Below, in pieces: positions 3,561-6,029 of a stretch of DNA of 6,029 nt. Every line of letters begins with the position of its first letter. The first letter of the stretch is position 1. The position numbers were made by a program, and so were the translations under genes. Source of the DNA: DATKEH01 sp035546355 (GTDB lineage Bacteria > Acidobacteriota > Thermoanaerobaculia > Multivoradales > JAIOJS01); assembly GCA_035546355.1 (NCBI GenBank), contig DATKEH010000278.1, positions 1 to 6,029 of the forward strand, read 5' to 3'. Under the pieces are notes generated by a model. That model was given only the letters and a program-made list of their open reading frames with translations. It was not told where the DNA came from and did no database searches.

Positions 3561-6029
3561 TCATGGGCGGGGGGCCAGCCGCTTCACCTCCTCACCGAAC
3601 CCGACGACGACCCGCAGCTCGGTGGCTCGCGGCGCGGTGTCCTCCGGGGCCATCAACAACCGCTGGCCGTCGGCCGCGACGTCGGCGAGGCTCCCGGCGA
3701 GGCCGGACGCGAAGACCCGGGGCTCGCCGACGCGCAAGCCCGGCTCCGCCTCCACGGCGGCCACCAGGATGTCATCGCCCCATTGGTAGAAGAGCTCGCG
3801 GCCGTCTCGCCCCCACCGCGGCTCGCGGCCGCCATCCGCCGAGACCTGCGCGCGGGGGCCGGGCCCGGGGAACGGCTGGACGTAGACGTTGGGGCGGCCG
3901 CTCTCGTCGGACACGAAGGCGACGAACCTCCCGTCCGGCGAGACATCGAGGCTGTGTTCCGAAAAAGGGCCGGTCATCCATGGAGACGCCTCGCCATCGG
4001 CGAGCAGCCACACGTCGGAGTCCCCGCGCGCCGAGCCTTCCGAGAAGAGCAGGAGGCGGCCATCCGGCGTCCAGTCCTGGGGGAAGGGCCTGGCGGCCCT
4101 GGCGACCAGCAGATCCTCGTTGCCGGTGCCGTCGGCCCGGCGGCGAAAGATCCCCTCGGTGGCCTCGCGATTGGACTGGTAGACGACGAACCGCCCGTCG
4201 GGGGTCCAGATCGGCGAGCGGTTCTCCCCTTCGGCGGCGATCAGGCGCCGGGTCCCTCGCTCTAGATCGAAGATCCACACCTCGCGCCGCAGGCCGTCGG
4301 CAAGGGAGACGGCGAGCTCACGGCCGTTCGGCGACAGCCGGCCCAGGCCAAAGAAGGACCCCCCGGTGCCCGGGATCGCGGCGCTGCTCCCCTCGCGGTC
4401 CACCCAGGCGTACCCGGCACCCATATCCGCTTCCGCCGGCAGGTAGACCAGCACTCCCGTGGGGGATAGCTCGAAGTAGGGGAACCACCCCAGGGGGTTG
4501 TAGACCCCGTTCAGCACCGGAACCGGCTCGGCGAGGGGTTCGAAGGTCGCGGTGTCCACCGGCAGCGCCAGCAGAGCCGGGCCGCTGGCGAAGACGACGT
4601 AGCCGTCGGCGAGGTACCGCGCCCCGGCGGCGAGCCCGCGAGCCAGCCGGCGTCGGCCGCCGGGGCTCGCCGAGACGATCTCCAGGAACGTCTCGTCGGC
4701 CCTCTCCGTCAGGGCGAGGATGTCGCCGTCCGGGAGCATGCCCATCGCGGAGACCCGGGCACCGTCGGCCCAATCGAGCTCGGAGAAGCCCCTGGCCTCG
4801 CCGCCGGCGGCCGGGATGCGCCAGGGGCCGGGCGGTCGCGCCGAGAGGAGGATCTCGCCCCGCGGCGACCACAGCCCGGTATTGAAGTAGCCGATCCGCC
4901 CGATCTCGATCACCGTGCCGTCGGCGACGGAGACCTTGCGCAGGCGCTCGCCGTCTCCGAAGGCGATCCAGCGCCCGTCCGGGGAGAAGAAGGGCGGGGA
5001 GCCGGCGCCTTCGGTGCCGGGGATCGCCCGCACCTCGAAGCGGTCGAGCTCGCGCAGATAGACCCGCGGCGAGCGCGCGCGGTCGGTGGCGACGAACGCC
5101 ACCCGGCGGCCGTCGGGAGAGATCGCGAAGGGGACGAAGGTGCGGCTTCCCGCCAGGGTCCTGCGCTGGGAGGGGTCCTCGCTCAGGGCCAGGGTGAGAC
5201 GGGTGACCCCGGGCGCCGCCGCGGGACGCCGCACGGCGGCGACGACGCCGACGATCAGGGCGGAGGTCAGGAGCAGCACCACCGCGGCCGCGGCGACCAG
5301 GTGGGAGCGGCGAAACGCACCAGCCGGGAGGGCCGCCAGCTCCCCGACGGCCCCCTCGTCCCCGGTCTCTTCCAGCACCAACCGAGCGTCGCCTACGTGG
5401 CGCAGCCGGCGCGCGGGGTCCTTGCGCAGGCAGCGGTCGAGCAGGCGCCGCAGCTCGCGGGGCGTTTCCGCCGGCAGCTCCTCCCACCGTGGCTCCCGCT
5501 CCAGGACGGCCGCCACCGCCTCGGTCGCCGTCCCTCCGGGGAACGGCCGCGAGCCGGTCAGCATCTCGTAGAGGACGCAGCCCAGGGCCCAGACGTCCGC
5601 CTGCTCGTCCGCCGGCTGGCCCTTGAGCTGCTCCGGGGCCATGTAGGCGGGGGTCCCGACGAGGGTCCCGCGGGCGGTGAGGCCCGCCGTCCAGGTGGCC
5701 TCTCCGTCGCCGCCCTCCCTCCTTCCGGGCAGCGCCCGGGCGAGGCCGAAGTCCATCACCTTGACCTCTCCCTGCGGCGTGACGACGACGTTGCCCGGTT
5801 TCAGGTCGCGGTGGACGATCCCCTTGTCGTGCGCCTCCTCGAGCGCCGCGGCGATCGCCGCCCCCCAGGCCAGCGCCCGCGGCACCGGCACCGGGCCGCG
5901 GGAGAGCCGCGCCGCCAGCGTCTCCCCCTCCAGGTACTCCATGGCGATGAAGTCGCGGCCCTCGACCTGGCCGAGCTCGAAGACGCGGCAGACCGCGGGG
6001 TGGCGCAGGGCGGCGGCGGCGCGCGCCTC
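3561..6029 (-). CDS. Ser/Thr protein kinase with membrane helix and TolB-like propeller (5'-truncated by window)
   Basis: The frame stays open to the right edge, leaving 822 visible residues (numbered from 6029). The glycine loop and VAIK lysine lie outside. Visible kinase elements: a probable alpha-C glutamate at residue 1 (EARAAAALRHP); the hinge AMEYLEG at 29-35; catalytic loop HRDLKPGN at 73-80 with D75, K77 and N80; DFG at 93-95; an activation loop with several Thr; APE at 131-133; DVWALG at 145-150. It is thus an active-looking RD kinase. One hydrophobic helix (about 243-266, flanked by Arg) should cross the membrane. Outside, roughly residues 275-815 hold twelve PDG-type repeats about 44 residues apart, such as SPDGRRVAF, TPDGRFVVY and SPDGRFVAF; this suits two six-bladed propellers. 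The C-terminus ELRVVVGFGEEVKRLAPRP resembles the usual end of acidobacterial members. The role is probably sensing by the propeller and cytoplasmic Ser/Thr phosphorylation; ligand and targets are unknown. The ATG at 5942 is internal to the kinase and not the start. Confidence 0.92.
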   Translation of the reverse strand, partial: EARAAAALRHPAVCRVFELGQVEGRDFIAMEYLEGETLAARLSRGPVPVPRALAWGAAIAAALEEAHDKGIVHRDLKPGNVVVTPQGEVKVMDFGLARALPGRREGGDGEATWTAGLTARGTLVGTPAYMAPEQLKGQPADEQADVWALGCVLYEMLTGSRPFPGGTATEAVAAVLEREPRWEELPAETPRELRRLLDRCLRKDPARRLRHVGDARLVLEETGDEGAVGELAALPAGAFRRSHLVAAAAVVLLLTSALIVGVVAAVRRPAAAPGVTRLTLALSEDPSQRRTLAGSRTFVPFAISPDGRRVAFVATDRARSPRVYLRELDRFEVRAIPGTEGAGSPPFFSPDGRWIAFGDGERLRKVSVADGTVIEIGRIGYFNTGLWSPRGEILLSARPPGPWRIPAAGGEARGFSELDWADGARVSAMGMLPDGDILALTERADETFLEIVSASPGGRRRLARGLAAGARYLADGYVVFASGPALLALPVDTATFEPLAEPVPVLNGVYNPLGWFPYFELSPTGVLVYLPAEADMGAGYAWVDREGSSAAIPGTGGSFFGLGRLSPNGRELAVSLADGLRREVWIFDLERGTRRLIAAEGENRSPIWTPDGRFVVYQSNREATEGIFRRRADGTGNEDLLVARAARPFPQDWTPDGRLLLFSEGSARGDSDVWLLADGEASPWMTGPFSEHSLDVSPDGRFVAFVSDESGRPNVYVQPFPGPGPRAQVSADGGREPRWGRDGRELFYQWGDDILVAAVEAEPGLRVGEPRVFASGLAGSLADVAADGQRLLMAPEDTAPRATELRVVVGFGEEVKRLAPRP

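Noticed and set aside
3556..3574. CCCCC / GGGGGG hairpin between receiver and kinase genes as terminator
   Set aside because: Only five base pairs, no T-run, and one arm lies inside the kinase coding region; homopolymer pairs like this are expected by chance at this GC content.
5940..5942. ATG at 5942 as the start of the kinase gene
   Set aside because: The frame continues to the window edge and encodes kinase sequence (EARAAAALRHP ... RDFIA) upstream; the ATG encodes the methionine of the hinge MEYLEG.
1..6029. Defence system, mobile element, CRISPR array or biosynthetic cluster
   Set aside because: No transposase, integrase, nuclease, repeat-spacer pattern or multi-enzyme cluster is visible; all six genes fit ordinary chromosomal families or small proteins of unknown function.

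Overview
This is a GC-rich (estimated about 70%) bacterial chromosomal window with six protein-coding genes. I see no RNA gene, mobile element or CRISPR array. The best lineage clue is the large gene at the right end: a Hanks-type Ser/Thr kinase fused through one membrane helix to a long TolB/WD40-like propeller. That architecture is greatly expanded in Acidobacteriota, so an acidobacterium (perhaps Thermoanaerobaculia or Vicinamibacteria-like) is my inference; Gemmatimonadota or Myxococcota cannot be excluded.

Layout from left to right. (1) Plus strand 87-608: a 173-residue beta-rich protein made of two diverged copies of one domain, function unknown. (2) Minus strand 661-1842: a PLP enzyme of the diaminopropionate ammonia-lyase family. 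(3) Plus strand 1963-2580: a small membrane protein of the isoprenylcysteine carboxyl methyltransferase-like family, behind a consensus TATAAT. (4) Minus strand 2612-3043: an XRE-type helix-turn-helix regulator. (5) Plus strand 3157-3555: a stand-alone CheY-like receiver protein, divergent from gene 4. (6) Minus strand 3561 to the right edge: the kinase-propeller fusion, with its N-lobe start outside the window.

The six genes strictly alternate in strand (+ - + - + -), so nothing here is an obvious operon and each gene is probably transcribed alone. Gaps are short: convergent ends are 5 to 52 bases apart and the two divergent spacers are about 115 to 120 bases. Both divergent spacers contain promoter-like sequence and inverted repeats. 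The clearest regulatory unit is genes 4 and 5, an HTH regulator and a receiver protein sharing one spacer with a 22-bp dyad over the receiver promoter. Signal transduction (genes 4, 5, 6) dominates the right half and metabolism or membrane enzymes the left.

I found no evidence of a new defence, mobile or biosynthetic system. The most noteworthy points are the internal duplication in gene 1, the altered active-site segment in the ammonia-lyase homologue, and the operator-like dyad between genes 4 and 5.
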